Of a stretch of DNA of 64,000 nt, positions 42,934-51,216 are shown one piece after another. The stretch comes from Leisingera aquaemixtae. Lineage in GTDB: Bacteria; Pseudomonadota; Alphaproteobacteria; Rhodobacterales; Rhodobacteraceae. Location: assembly GCF_001458395.1 (NCBI RefSeq), contig NZ_CYSR01000036.1, positions 1 through 64,000 on the forward strand, written 5' to 3'. Each line of letters opens with the position of its first letter. Position 1 is the stretch's first letter. The position numbers and the translations under genes are program-made. The notes under the pieces are model-generated. The model made no database searches. It was not told the origin of the DNA and saw only the letters and a list, made by a program, of their open reading frames with translations.

Positions 42934-44139
42934 ATGGCCCTGCCGCCCAACGTTCATGACGCTGAGCCCATTCCCGCAGCCGCCCGCGAGGCCATCGACG
43001 CGCTGATGCAATCGGGCGATCTTTTCCGCTACACGGCGCCTGATGACGCGCCGGTCACGCTGCTGGAACAGGAATACGCTGAACTGCTGGGCAGCAAATA
43101 CGCGCTGGCGGTCTCCTCCTGCTCGGCGGCGCTGTTCCTGTCGCTGAAGGCGCTGGGCCTGCCCCGCGACGCCCGGGTGCTGATCCCGGCCTTCACCTTC
43201 GCCGCCGTGCCGTCCTCAGTCGTCCATGCCGACTGCGTGCCGGTGCTGTGTGAGGTGGCGGACAACTACCGTATCGACATGGCTGATTTCGAAGCCAAGC
43301 TGGACGGCGTGCAGGCGGTGATCATCAGCCACATGCGCGGCCATACCTCCGATATGGATGCGATCATGGCGCTGTGCGATGCCCGCGGCATCCCGGTGGT
43401 CGAGGACGCGGCCCATTCGCTGGGCACCACCTGGAACGGCCGGAACATCGGCACCATCGGCAAGGTGGGCTGCTTCTCCTTCCAGTCCTACAAAATGGTC
43501 AACGCTGGCGAAGGCGGCATCCTGATCACTGACGACGCCGACCTGATTGCGCGCGCCGTGATTATGTCCGGCGCCTATGAGCACAACTGGAAAAAGCACA
43601 AGGGCCCGCACGGCGATAACACCCCGGAGCTGGCGCAGGCCTTTGCCAAGTGGCAGAACCAGCTGCCGCTTTATAACCTGCGGATGAGCAACCTGTCGGC
43701 GGCCGTGATCCGCCCGCAGCTGCCGGAACTGGCGCGCCGGGTGCGCGACGGGCTGGCCAACCACGACTATGTGGCAGCCCGCCTGAACGCCTCCCCCTTC
43801 TTCGACGTGCCCGCACCGCTGGGCCCGGAACGCCGCGCGCCGGATTCGATCCAGTTCAACCTGGCAGGCCTCAGCGAAGACCAGACCCGCGCCTTTGCCG
43901 CCACGGCGGAAGCCAAGGGCGTCAAGGTGCAGGTCTTTGGCCTGTCCACCGACAACGCCCGTGCCTTCTGGAACTGGCAGTTTTTGCGTGACCTGCCCGA
44001 TCTGCCGCAGACCCGCGCCATGCTGATGAAGGCCTGCGACGTACGCCTGCCGGTCCGCCTCAGCCGGGCAGAGTTGGACGTGATCGCGGATATCCTGCTG
44101 GGTGCGGTTGAAGAGACCATGGGCAAGGCCGCCGCCTGA
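42934..44139 (+). CDS. DegT/DnrJ/EryC1/StrS-family aminotransferase
   Basis: A 401-residue fold-type I PLP enzyme. VVEDAAHSLGTTW carries the PLP-ring Asp, and CFSFQSYKMVNAGEGG carries the internal aldimine lysine (SYK). Family members transaminate nucleotide-linked sugars or related carbonyls. No sugar nucleotide genes are nearby and a separate 142-bp promoter region precedes it, so a link to the amine cluster is uncertain. A strong terminator follows. Confidence 0.88.
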   Translation: MALPPNVHDAEPIPAAAREAIDALMQSGDLFRYTAPDDAPVTLLEQEYAELLGSKYALAVSSCSAALFLSLKALGLPRDARVLIPAFTFAAVPSSVVHADCVPVLCEVADNYRIDMADFEAKLDGVQAVIISHMRGHTSDMDAIMALCDARGIPVVEDAAHSLGTTWNGRNIGTIGKVGCFSFQSYKMVNAGEGGILITDDADLIARAVIMSGAYEHNWKKHKGPHGDNTPELAQAFAKWQNQLPLYNLRMSNLSAAVIRPQLPELARRVRDGLANHDYVAARLNASPFFDVPAPLGPERRAPDSIQFNLAGLSEDQTRAFAATAEAKGVKVQVFGLSTDNARAFWNWQFLRDLPDLPQTRAMLMKACDVRLPVRLSRAELDVIADILLGAVEETMGKAAA

Positions 44140-44164
44140 GACGCAGCCAAGACCTGACAGTTGC

Positions 44165-44191
44165 AGCCCCGGCCCTGCGCCGGGGCTTTTT
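44165..44191 (+). terminator. Terminator of the DegT aminotransferase gene
   Basis: Stem AGCCCCGGC (44165-44173) with GCCGGGGCT (44179-44187), loop CCTGC, then TTTT. Confidence 0.9.
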
Positions 44192-44231
44192 CGTGATTGC
44201 AATCCGGGCGTGTGCCGTCCACCTTGCCGCC

Positions 44232-44753
44232 ATGAAAGCCCCATTGAAATTCAAGCGGCGCCCGGCAACCGCGCTGGTTGCGATGGCCAACTCCCTGAGC
44301 ATGGGGGATCCGATCCCCAAGGGCGACCTGAGCCGGATCATTGGCGCGGTTGTATCGGACCGGGCAGAACGCGCCGCGCTGCTGGCCGCCATCCGCGCCG
44401 CCAATGACCCGGACTGCGGTCTTGCCGTGGCCGACCTGCTGACCGCCTTTGCCACCGAGGCGGCGGAGGCTGAGGCGCAGGCCCGCGACGCGGATCAGGT
44501 GATCGGCCAATGGGCGCAGCGGCTGGCAGCCGGCGCGCTGCTGGCAAGCTTTGGCGCGGCGATCGCGGGCACGGTGACCGGGGGGCTGGCTTTTGGACTC
44601 ATCCTGCTGTCGTTTTCGGGTTTCATCTTCGCAACCGCCTCCCGGATCGGCGGCCGGGTGAAAATGCGCCACCGCGCGCAGGAGCGCGACAGCGCCGAAA
44701 CCCTTGCCCGCCACGTGCTGGAAGCCGGTAAGCTCGGCGCGGACGGGAAGTGA
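44232..44753 (+). CDS. Hypothetical membrane protein with long helical N-terminal region
   Basis: A 173-residue protein. The N-terminal 100 residues are soluble and helix-rich (LSRIIGAVVSDRAERAALLA, then VADLLTAFATEAAEAEAQAR), followed by two hydrophobic helices (about 104-122 and 126-144) and a charged tail. The N-terminal IPKGDLSRIIGAV might be a small regulatory domain, but no family was recognised. ATG 44232 is chosen because the basic MKAPLKFKRRP start is plausible. It is probably cotranscribed with the small gene at 44807. Confidence 0.6.
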   Translation: MKAPLKFKRRPATALVAMANSLSMGDPIPKGDLSRIIGAVVSDRAERAALLAAIRAANDPDCGLAVADLLTAFATEAAEAEAQARDADQVIGQWAQRLAAGALLASFGAAIAGTVTGGLAFGLILLSFSGFIFATASRIGGRVKMRHRAQERDSAETLARHVLEAGKLGADGK

Positions 44754-44806
44754 TATGGAATTTTCAGCTTTGTTGCCTTATATAGGGGAAGCAACCGGAG
44801 AAACGC

Positions 44807-45001
44807 ATGTTTGAAGCCATGGGACTCGAAACAGTCATCGTCAGCACAATCGTCGGCGCCTGCGCCCTGTCCTTTGGCGCCAGCGCTTATCTGTTCCTGC
44901 GCGCGCGGCCAGCAGCTGAGGCCAAGACCCTGGACGAGATCGTGAAGAACGCGCCATACCACCGGCTGCACAATGTGCTGAAGGTCGAAGCCGGGTCGTG
45001 A
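44807..45001 (+). CDS. Small single-helix membrane protein
   Basis: A 64-residue protein with one hydrophobic helix (about residues 9-31) and a cytoplasmic polar tail. The AAAGGAGA-like sequence before ATG is a reasonable ribosome site. No function known. A bidirectional terminator follows. Confidence 0.6.
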   Translation: MFEAMGLETVIVSTIVGACALSFGASAYLFLRARPAAEAKTLDEIVKNAPYHRLHNVLKVEAGS

Positions 45002-45042
45002 CATAACCCTGCACCATACCCTGCACCAAGCCCCCTTATAGA

Positions 45043-45075
45043 AAAAGCCCCCGCCAAGCTGGACCGGGGGCTTTT
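45043..45075. terminator. Bidirectional terminator between the small membrane protein and phaR
   Basis: Perfect 10-bp stem AAAAGCCCCC (45043-45052) with GGGGGCTTTT (45066-45075); A tract on one side and T tract on the other serve both strands. Confidence 0.92.
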
Positions 45076-45110
45076 CTGTGGGATTTTCTGCCGGCGCGAG
45101 CCGCTCAGCC

Positions 45111-45668
45111 TCACTTCATCTTCGACAGCTTTTCCTGCAGCTCCGCCAGCTGCTTCTTGATGTCGTCCAGATCTTCGCCGCTGCCGCCGGATTTCTCCTC
45201 CTCGCGCCCGCCGCCGGTCCAGCCCGCCGTGCCAAAGCCGCTGGTCATCGCCTTCAGGAACGCCTCCTGCTGCGCCTTCACCGCTTCGAACCCCGGCATC
45301 TTGGCCATCGGGTTCATCGCGGTCATGTTTTCCATCATTTTCGACTGGCTTTCACGCAGCATGTCGAATGAGGTCTGCAGGAACTGCGGCATTACCCCGC
45401 CGCCGGGCACCATGTAGCTGCGCACCAGATCGTTCAGCACATTCACCGGCAGCACGTTCTCTCCGCGGCTTTCATGCTCGGCAATGATCTGCAACAGGTA
45501 CTGGCGGGTCAGGTCATCGCCGGTTTTCAGGTCGACGATCTGCACCTCGCGGCCATCCCGGATAAACCCCGCGATATCCTCCAGCGTGACGTAATCGCTG
45601 GTCTCGGTATTATACAGCCTGCGGCTGGCATACCGTTTGATCAGCAAGGGTTTGTCCTGTTCTGCCAT
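45111..45668 (-). CDS. phaR: Polyhydroxyalkanoate synthesis repressor PhaR
   Basis: A 185-residue DNA-binding repressor. The N-terminal PHB/PHA accumulation regulator domain (IKRYASRRLYNTETSDYVTL, then FIRDGREVQIVD and TGDDLTRQYLLQII) is a hallmark of PhaR; the C-terminal half is Gly/Met-rich and ends in a short coiled coil (LDDIKKQLAELQEKLSKM). PhaR binds PHA granules and represses phaP until polymer forms. It lies about 3 kb from phaP and phaC, whose promoter regions contain its box. Confidence 0.95.
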   Translation of the reverse strand: MAEQDKPLLIKRYASRRLYNTETSDYVTLEDIAGFIRDGREVQIVDLKTGDDLTRQYLLQIIAEHESRGENVLPVNVLNDLVRSYMVPGGGVMPQFLQTSFDMLRESQSKMMENMTAMNPMAKMPGFEAVKAQQEAFLKAMTSGFGTAGWTGGGREEEKSGGSGEDLDDIKKQLAELQEKLSKMK

Positions 45669-45867
45669 GTGTTCCCTCCCCGGTCATGACGCATCGCAGC
45701 AAAGCCTATGCCACTGCAGAACAAAAGGGAAGCCTCAGCGCTGTTTCCGCAACATTTGATCCTGCCAGCCCCGGTGGCGGCCTGCTGCGGCAGGCCTTGA
45801 CGTGAACCGGGCTTCAGCTTTTAAAGGTCTGTCCTGCAGCAGATTCCGCGGCAGGAGCGCATTGAAA

Positions 45868-46737
45868 ATGAAAGTTCTGATTCTCGGCGGCACCGGATCC
45901 ATCGGCACCGCCGTCACCCGGGAACTGGTCCGCAGCGGCCACCAAGTCACCGGCCTCAGCCGCTCGGCGGCCTCGGACAGCAGGCTGGGCGCGATGGGCG
46001 CCCGGCCCCTGCGCGGCGATCTGCGCCGCCCCGAAGGCTGGGTGCAGGAGGTTGCCAGCACCGATGCGCTGATCCAGCTGGCCGCCACCTTCGGCGATGG
46101 CATGGCCGCGGCCGACACCACGGCCATCGCCGCCATCCTGCACCAGGCCTCCCGGCGCCCTGAACCGCTGCGGCTGCTCTACACCGGCGGCTGCTGGCTC
46201 TATGGCGCCACCGGCGACAGGATCGCCAATGAGGCCAGTCCGCTGCGGCCGATCAAACCCTTTGCCTGGATGCAGGAAAACGGCCAGAGGGTTCTGGCCT
46301 CCCCTGCCCTCTCTGCCGCTGTGGTGCATCCGGCGATGGTTTACCACGCGGACGGCGGCGTTTTCAGCCGCTATCTTGAGGCTGCCCGCAGCGCCAGGCC
46401 GTTTGAGATCTGGGGCAGCATCACCACCCGCTGGCCGCTGGTCCACCGGTCGGATCTGGCCCGGGCCTACCGGCTGTTGCTGGAACAGCCGCAGCTTACC
46501 GGCCACTTCAACGCCAGCGCCGAAACCGGGGTTTCAGTGGCGGACATCACCGCGGAGATTGCCCGCCGCCACGCGCATGATGCAAGCTATGTGGTGCGCA
46601 GCTTGAAATATGTGCTGACGAAACACGGCGCCTGGGCAGAACGGCCGGCATTGGACCAGCAGATGGAGTCCGGCAAGCTGCGCCGCCTGGCGGGCTGGCA
46701 GGTGAAGCATTCTAACTTCCGCACAGCGCATTTCTGA
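45868..46737 (+). CDS. NAD-dependent epimerase/dehydratase (extended SDR) family protein
   Basis: A 289-residue Rossmann protein. The glycine-rich motif LILGGTGSIGTAV at residues 4-16 binds NAD(P); YTGGCWLYG replaces the usual YxxxK region and no clear catalytic Tyr-Lys pair is seen, so it may be an atypical SDR (isoflavone-reductase-like) that binds rather than turns over. An AGGAG sits about ten bases upstream of ATG 45868. It interrupts the PHA locus and its role is unknown. Confidence 0.75.
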   Translation: MKVLILGGTGSIGTAVTRELVRSGHQVTGLSRSAASDSRLGAMGARPLRGDLRRPEGWVQEVASTDALIQLAATFGDGMAAADTTAIAAILHQASRRPEPLRLLYTGGCWLYGATGDRIANEASPLRPIKPFAWMQENGQRVLASPALSAAVVHPAMVYHADGGVFSRYLEAARSARPFEIWGSITTRWPLVHRSDLARAYRLLLEQPQLTGHFNASAETGVSVADITAEIARRHAHDASYVVRSLKYVLTKHGAWAERPALDQQMESGKLRRLAGWQVKHSNFRTAHF

Positions 46738-46854
46738 CGCCGAAGCGGAACACATTGAATCAGATATTTTATTTTTTGCATCTAAAGAGCACCAAAAAAT
46801 TCTCAATATGATACAATTAGCGTCAGGTCTTTCGAGTCTGCGGTACCGGGGAAA

Positions 46855-48603
46855 ATGGCTGACCAAGGGGACGGGCAAAAACAAGCTGCCATACTGATTG
46901 CTGATGTGGCCGGATATTCCGCCCTGGCTGAGGCCCGGGAATCGGAAACCATTGCTGCGGTCCGCGATCTGGGCAGCCGCATCATCGCCCCGGCGGCACG
47001 GGAGCATGAAGGACGGGTTGTCAAAACAGTGGGTGACGGGTTCCTGCTGGAATTCCCTTCAGCAGTGCCCGCAGTCAAGGCGGCCATGGCGATTTCCAGC
47101 AAGGCCGCCGCCTGCCGCAACGGCCCCCGCGGGCTGAGTCTGAGGCTGCGGATGGGCATCCACGCGGGCCTGGTGTTCCCCGCTGGCGATGACCTGCTGG
47201 GCAATTGCGTGAATATCGCCGCCCGCTTGCAAAGCCTTGCCGCGCCGGGGGAGATCTGCATTTCCGGCACCGTGCACGAACAGGTCCGCGGCCGGGTCGG
47301 CGCGGCCTTCGACGACCTCGGATTGCAGCAGGTCCGCAATATCGCAGAGCCGGTGCGGATCTACCGCATCACCGGCAACTCGCTGCCCGCCCTGGAGCCG
47401 GAAGGCCCCTCGCCAGAGGCATCGGTGGCGGTGCTGCCCTTTTCCAGCGCCTCTCGCGCCAGCGAACACACCGAAGCCATGGCGCAGACGCTGACCGAGG
47501 ACATCACCATCGGCCTGTCCCGGTTCCGGGCGCTGCGCGTTGTCTCCCGCAATGCGGCGCAGCGCTTTGCCGCCAGCGGCGCCGGGGCGCCGGTTGTCGC
47601 GGCTGAGCTGGGCGTCCGCTACCTGGCCGAAGGCAGCGTCCGGCAGCTGCCCGGCAGGCTGCGGATCACTGTCACGCTGTCCGATGGCACCAGCGGCCTG
47701 TCGCTGTGGAGCGGCCGGTATGACCGGGATCTGTCCAATGATTTCGCCCAGCAGGATGTGCTGGCGGCGCAGATCACTCAAACCCTGGCGACGCAGCTGC
47801 AATCCATCTCGCGGCAGAAGTCCGCCGCGCAGGCTGCAAAACGCGGCACGCTGACCGCACGGGAGCTGGTGATGCAGGCCAAGTCCGTCATTCTGGACTC
47901 CCGCGGCAGGCTTAAGAAGTGCCGCGCCCTGTACCAGCAGGCCTGCGATGCCGATTTCGGCAATGCGACCGCCTACTCCGGGCTGGCGCTGACCTATCTG
48001 GTGGAGTGGATGAGCGGCTGGGCAATGTCGGCGGAACTCACTCTGGACAAGGCCTTTCCGCTGCTGCGCCATGCCGCCCGGATCGACCCGCTCGACAGCG
48101 TTGCGCAACGCAGGCTGGCCGTGATGCATTTGTGCAAGGGCAATTTCTCCCTGGCGGAGGACCATTTCCAGCGCGCCCTGATGCTGAATCCCAACGATAC
48201 CGATGCCATGGCGTTCCGCGGACTGTCGCTGATTTACCAGGGCAGGCCGGAAAAGGCGCTGGCCGAACTGGACCAGGCAACGGCGCAGAACCCGTTCCAC
48301 CCGACCTATTTCCACTGGTTCCGCGGGCTCGCGCTCTACATGTGCCGGGCCTATGATCCGGCGGTTTCAGAGGTGTCTAAGGCGATTGAGCTGTTTCCGC
48401 GCTTCCCGGCGCCGCACCGCCATCTGGCCGCCTGCTACGCGCAGCTGGGGAACCGGCCCGCGGCCGCGCGCGAATGCGGGCGCATCCTGGACCTTGAGCC
48501 GAAATTCTCGGTGGCCCGCATCAGCAAGACGCTGCCTTTTGCCAGGGCGCAGGATCTGGAGCATTACTGCGACGGCCTGCGGCAGGCCGGATTGCCGGAA
48601 TGA
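46855..48603 (+). CDS. Class III adenylate/guanylate cyclase with C-terminal TPR repeats
   Basis: A 582-residue protein. Residues 8-175 are a cyclase homology domain with both metal Asp residues, Asp17 (ILIADVAGYS) and Asp61 (KTVGDGFLLEF), and the dimer-interface NCVNIAARLQSLA; so it may be active. A middle segment (about 195-320; VAVLPFSSAS, RYLAEGSVRQLPGRLRIT) resembles the TolB-like domain found in many rhizobial cyclases, and residues 345-570 form TPR repeats. No membrane helix is seen. The AT-rich 117-bp upstream region is its likely promoter. Confidence 0.87.
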   Translation: MADQGDGQKQAAILIADVAGYSALAEARESETIAAVRDLGSRIIAPAAREHEGRVVKTVGDGFLLEFPSAVPAVKAAMAISSKAAACRNGPRGLSLRLRMGIHAGLVFPAGDDLLGNCVNIAARLQSLAAPGEICISGTVHEQVRGRVGAAFDDLGLQQVRNIAEPVRIYRITGNSLPALEPEGPSPEASVAVLPFSSASRASEHTEAMAQTLTEDITIGLSRFRALRVVSRNAAQRFAASGAGAPVVAAELGVRYLAEGSVRQLPGRLRITVTLSDGTSGLSLWSGRYDRDLSNDFAQQDVLAAQITQTLATQLQSISRQKSAAQAAKRGTLTARELVMQAKSVILDSRGRLKKCRALYQQACDADFGNATAYSGLALTYLVEWMSGWAMSAELTLDKAFPLLRHAARIDPLDSVAQRRLAVMHLCKGNFSLAEDHFQRALMLNPNDTDAMAFRGLSLIYQGRPEKALAELDQATAQNPFHPTYFHWFRGLALYMCRAYDPAVSEVSKAIELFPRFPAPHRHLAACYAQLGNRPAAARECGRILDLEPKFSVARISKTLPFARAQDLEHYCDGLRQAGLPE

Positions 48604-48618
48604 TCCCCTGAAACGCAA

Positions 48619-48644
48619 AAGGACAGGCCTTACGGCCTGTCCTT
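48619..48644. terminator. Bidirectional terminator between cyclase and phaP genes
   Basis: Perfect 11-bp stem AAGGACAGGCC (48619-48629) with GGCCTGTCCTT (48634-48644) and a 4-nt loop; pyrimidine-rich tails on both strands. Confidence 0.85.
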
Positions 48645-48698
48645 CTTCACGGTCCGGCTCCGTCAGGGAGGAGAGCGAGGGCCGGATCGTGGTCGTTC

Positions 48699-49148
48699 TT
48701 ACTTGGCAGTTGCCGAAGCTTTTTTCGCTGCGGTGGTCACCTCGTCGGTGGCCTTCTTCATCGCAGCGGTTGCTTCTTCGGACATGTCCTTGCCGGCCGC
48801 CATCATCAGTTCGACGGTGTCCATCTGGACCTTCTTGGCCACTTCGGCGAAGGCAGCCATGTTTTCGGCAGCCACTTCAGCGGAAGCGGAGGCGAAGTCG
48901 GTTGCCGCCTTGGCATAGTCGGCCGGCTCAGCCTTGACCTTGGAAACGTCGCTCAGCTTGGCGATGGTTTCTTTGGTCCACTTGCTGGAGATCTCGGCGG
49001 ATTTGCCGGCAGCGTCCAGCGCAACGGCGGACAGCTTCTCGTTCAGGGCTGCGGTGTTTTTGAAGACGTCTTCCATTGCTTTGGTGTCAACCGGGAAGGC
49101 GCCCATGAAGTCTTTCATCATCGCGGTGAAGTCTTGGGTCTTTGCCAT
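48699..49148 (-). CDS. phaP: Phasin (polyhydroxyalkanoate granule-associated protein PhaP)
   Basis: A 149-residue, almost entirely helical protein rich in Ala, Lys and Glu, with no cysteine. Amphipathic segments (YAKAATDFASASAEVAAENM, FAEVAKKVQMDTVELM) are typical of phasins that coat PHA granules and keep them small. It sits downstream of phaC and its promoter region contains two PhaR boxes. Confidence 0.92.
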   Translation of the reverse strand: MAKTQDFTAMMKDFMGAFPVDTKAMEDVFKNTAALNEKLSAVALDAAGKSAEISSKWTKETIAKLSDVSKVKAEPADYAKAATDFASASAEVAAENMAAFAEVAKKVQMDTVELMMAAGKDMSEEATAAMKKATDEVTTAAKKASATAK

Positions 49149-49215
49149 AGTTCTAATTCCTCAGAAAGCTGCAGCAGGACCATCCTGCGCTCTTAGCATG
49201 AAAGGAATATGCGCG

Positions 49216-49226
49216 CTGCACTGCAG
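49216..49226. promoter_or_regulatory. PhaR box 1 upstream of phaP
   Basis: CTGC-ACT-GCAG, an exact match to the published Paracoccus PhaR target CTGC-N3-GCAG, 68 bp upstream of the phaP start. Confidence 0.75.
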
Positions 49227-49245
49227 CATTTCAAGGGTTTTGATG

Positions 49246-49256
49246 CTGCGGCGCAG
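49246..49256. promoter_or_regulatory. PhaR box 2 upstream of phaP
   Basis: CTGC-GGC-GCAG, a second exact CTGC-N3-GCAG match 30 bp from box 1, i.e. about three helical turns, so both lie on one face of the DNA. Confidence 0.75.
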
Positions 49257-49279
49257 AAAAAATTTCTGCGCCTGCAATA

Positions 49280-51082
49280 TCAACGGTTTGCCTTGACCTT
49301 CACATAGGATCCCGGCGCCGGCATCAAAGAGGGATAGCCCGAATCCCCCACCTCGCGGGCGGGAACCTGCTTGCCGGACCGTTTCTTGAGCCAGTCATTC
49401 CAGCGCGGCCACCACGACCCCTCGTGGTACTGAGCGCCTTCCATCCAGGCCTCGCTGTCCCCCTTCAGGTCGTCGTTGGTGTAATGGCCGTACTTCTTCT
49501 TGCTGGGCGGATTGACGATGCCCGCGATATGGCCGGACTGCGACACGATAAAGCTTTTGCTGCGCGACCCCATCTGCTGCACGCCGCGGTAACAGTCCTT
49601 CCAGCGGGCGATGTGATCGGTTTCGCAAGTAATCGACATCACCGGCACATCCACGTCCTTGAGTTGAAGCTTGTGGCCCATCAGCTCGAACCCTTCGCCG
49701 GCGAATTTATTGTTCTGGCACAGGCCGCGCAGGTACTGAATCGCCATCCGCCCCGGCAGGTTGGCGCCATCGCCGTTCCAATAGAGCAGATCAAAGGCGG
49801 GCGGCGTCTCGCCCATCATGTAGCTTTTCACCGCCGGGCCATAGATCAGGTCCTTGGAGCGCAAGAACGACATGGTGCGCGCAATCACCCACGACCGCAG
49901 CAGCCCCTCCTGTTCCACCTGCGCCTCGATCCCGTCGACGAAATCGTTCTGCAGGAAGGGGGTGAACTCGCCCTGGTCGCCGAAGTCGGTCAGCGTGGTG
50001 AAGAAGGTTGCCGATTTCACCGATTTGTCGCCGCGCTGTTTCAGCAGCGACAGGGTCAGGCTCAGGGTGGTGCCCGCGATGCAGTATCCCACCGCGTTGA
50101 CCTGATCGGCCTTGCAGACCTCCTTGGCCTTTTCGATCGCGGCCAGGAAGCCCTCTTGGATGTAATCCTCCATCCCCACATCGGCGAGGCTGGCGTCGGG
50201 ATTGACCCAGGACACCACAAACAGCGTGTAGCCCTGCTCTGTCACCCATTTGATCAGGCTGTTCTGCGCCTTCAGGTCGAGGATGTAGAATTTGTTGATC
50301 CAGGGCGGGAACAGCACAATCGGGGTTTCATGCACGGTGTCCGTCACCGGCTTGTACTGGATCAGCTCCATCATCCGGTTGCGGTAGATCACGTCTCCCG
50401 GCGTGGTGGCGATGTTGCCGCCCAGCTCAAACGCGCTTTCATCCGCCAGCCGCACCACCAGCTCGCCGTTGTTGGCCTCCAGGTCGGTGACCAGGTTCTC
50501 CAGCCCGTCGATCAGCGACTGGCCCTCGGTTTCCACCGCTTTTTCCAGCGCGTCCGGATTGGTCGGCAGGAAATTGGTCGGCGACATCATCTCGATGATC
50601 TGATCGGCAAAGTAGCTCAGCCGCTGCTTGTCCTTGGCATCCATCTCACCTGCACTCTGCACCGCCTTGCGGATCGCCTCGGCGTTGGTCAGGTACTGCT
50701 GTCTGACATAATTGAAGTACGGGCTGCTCTGCCACAGCGGATTCGAAAAACGGCGGTCCGTGGGGCCGCCGTCATCCGTGCTGTCCAATTGTCCGGTCAG
50801 AGCTTTCTGCGCTTCGGCGAAATTCAGCACAGACTTGCTCCAGAATTCGAGCTGATGCTCCAGAAGTTTGGCGGGATTCTGCATGGCCTCCGTCCAATAG
50901 GCGGTTGCTGCACGCGCATAAAGCTCTTGATTCGGACCGTCCAGAGCCGGGTTGTGCGGCACTTTACGGGACATAACGTCAGCCAGGCGCTTGCTCAGCT
51001 CCTCGACGCGGATCATATTTTCCTTAAGTTTTTCAAAGCTCTCAGAATTGGACGTTGCGGATACTTCGTCACTAGTTGTCAT
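49280..51082 (-). CDS. phaC: Class I poly(3-hydroxyalkanoate) synthase
   Basis: A 600-residue PHA polymerase. The lipase-like box GYCIAG carries the catalytic Cys334; the catalytic Asp is in TCETDHIARWKD and the His in SGHIAGIVNPP. The N-terminal 180 residues form the D-loop/dimerisation part. The length is typical of class I, PhaE- and PhaR-subunit-independent synthases making PHB from 3-hydroxybutyryl-CoA. It is divergent from phaZ. Confidence 0.97.
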   Translation of the reverse strand: MTTSDEVSATSNSESFEKLKENMIRVEELSKRLADVMSRKVPHNPALDGPNQELYARAATAYWTEAMQNPAKLLEHQLEFWSKSVLNFAEAQKALTGQLDSTDDGGPTDRRFSNPLWQSSPYFNYVRQQYLTNAEAIRKAVQSAGEMDAKDKQRLSYFADQIIEMMSPTNFLPTNPDALEKAVETEGQSLIDGLENLVTDLEANNGELVVRLADESAFELGGNIATTPGDVIYRNRMMELIQYKPVTDTVHETPIVLFPPWINKFYILDLKAQNSLIKWVTEQGYTLFVVSWVNPDASLADVGMEDYIQEGFLAAIEKAKEVCKADQVNAVGYCIAGTTLSLTLSLLKQRGDKSVKSATFFTTLTDFGDQGEFTPFLQNDFVDGIEAQVEQEGLLRSWVIARTMSFLRSKDLIYGPAVKSYMMGETPPAFDLLYWNGDGANLPGRMAIQYLRGLCQNNKFAGEGFELMGHKLQLKDVDVPVMSITCETDHIARWKDCYRGVQQMGSRSKSFIVSQSGHIAGIVNPPSKKKYGHYTNDDLKGDSEAWMEGAQYHEGSWWPRWNDWLKKRSGKQVPAREVGDSGYPSLMPAPGSYVKVKANR

Positions 51083-51106
51083 ATAAAGGAATCCCTCATA
51101 GGCTTT

Positions 51107-51117
51107 CTGCTATGCAG
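51107..51117. promoter_or_regulatory. PhaR box between phaC and phaZ
   Basis: CTGC-TAT-GCAG, an exact CTGC-N3-GCAG match, 25 bp upstream of phaC. A looser CTGC-N5-GCAG follows at 51127-51139. Confidence 0.65.
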
Positions 51118-51216
51118 AATACTCGTCTGCAAAAGGCAGGGCAAAGCGGCGATTGGTCCGATGTTCCGGATTTTCTGGTCCGATGACGCGGGGACAGAGC
51201 CCGTAAGGAGACGCGC

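Noticed and set aside
48699-49148. Histone H1-like or LEA-like protein for the Ala/Lys-rich gene
   Set aside because: Its place beside phaC, PhaR boxes upstream and amphipathic helix pattern make it a phasin.
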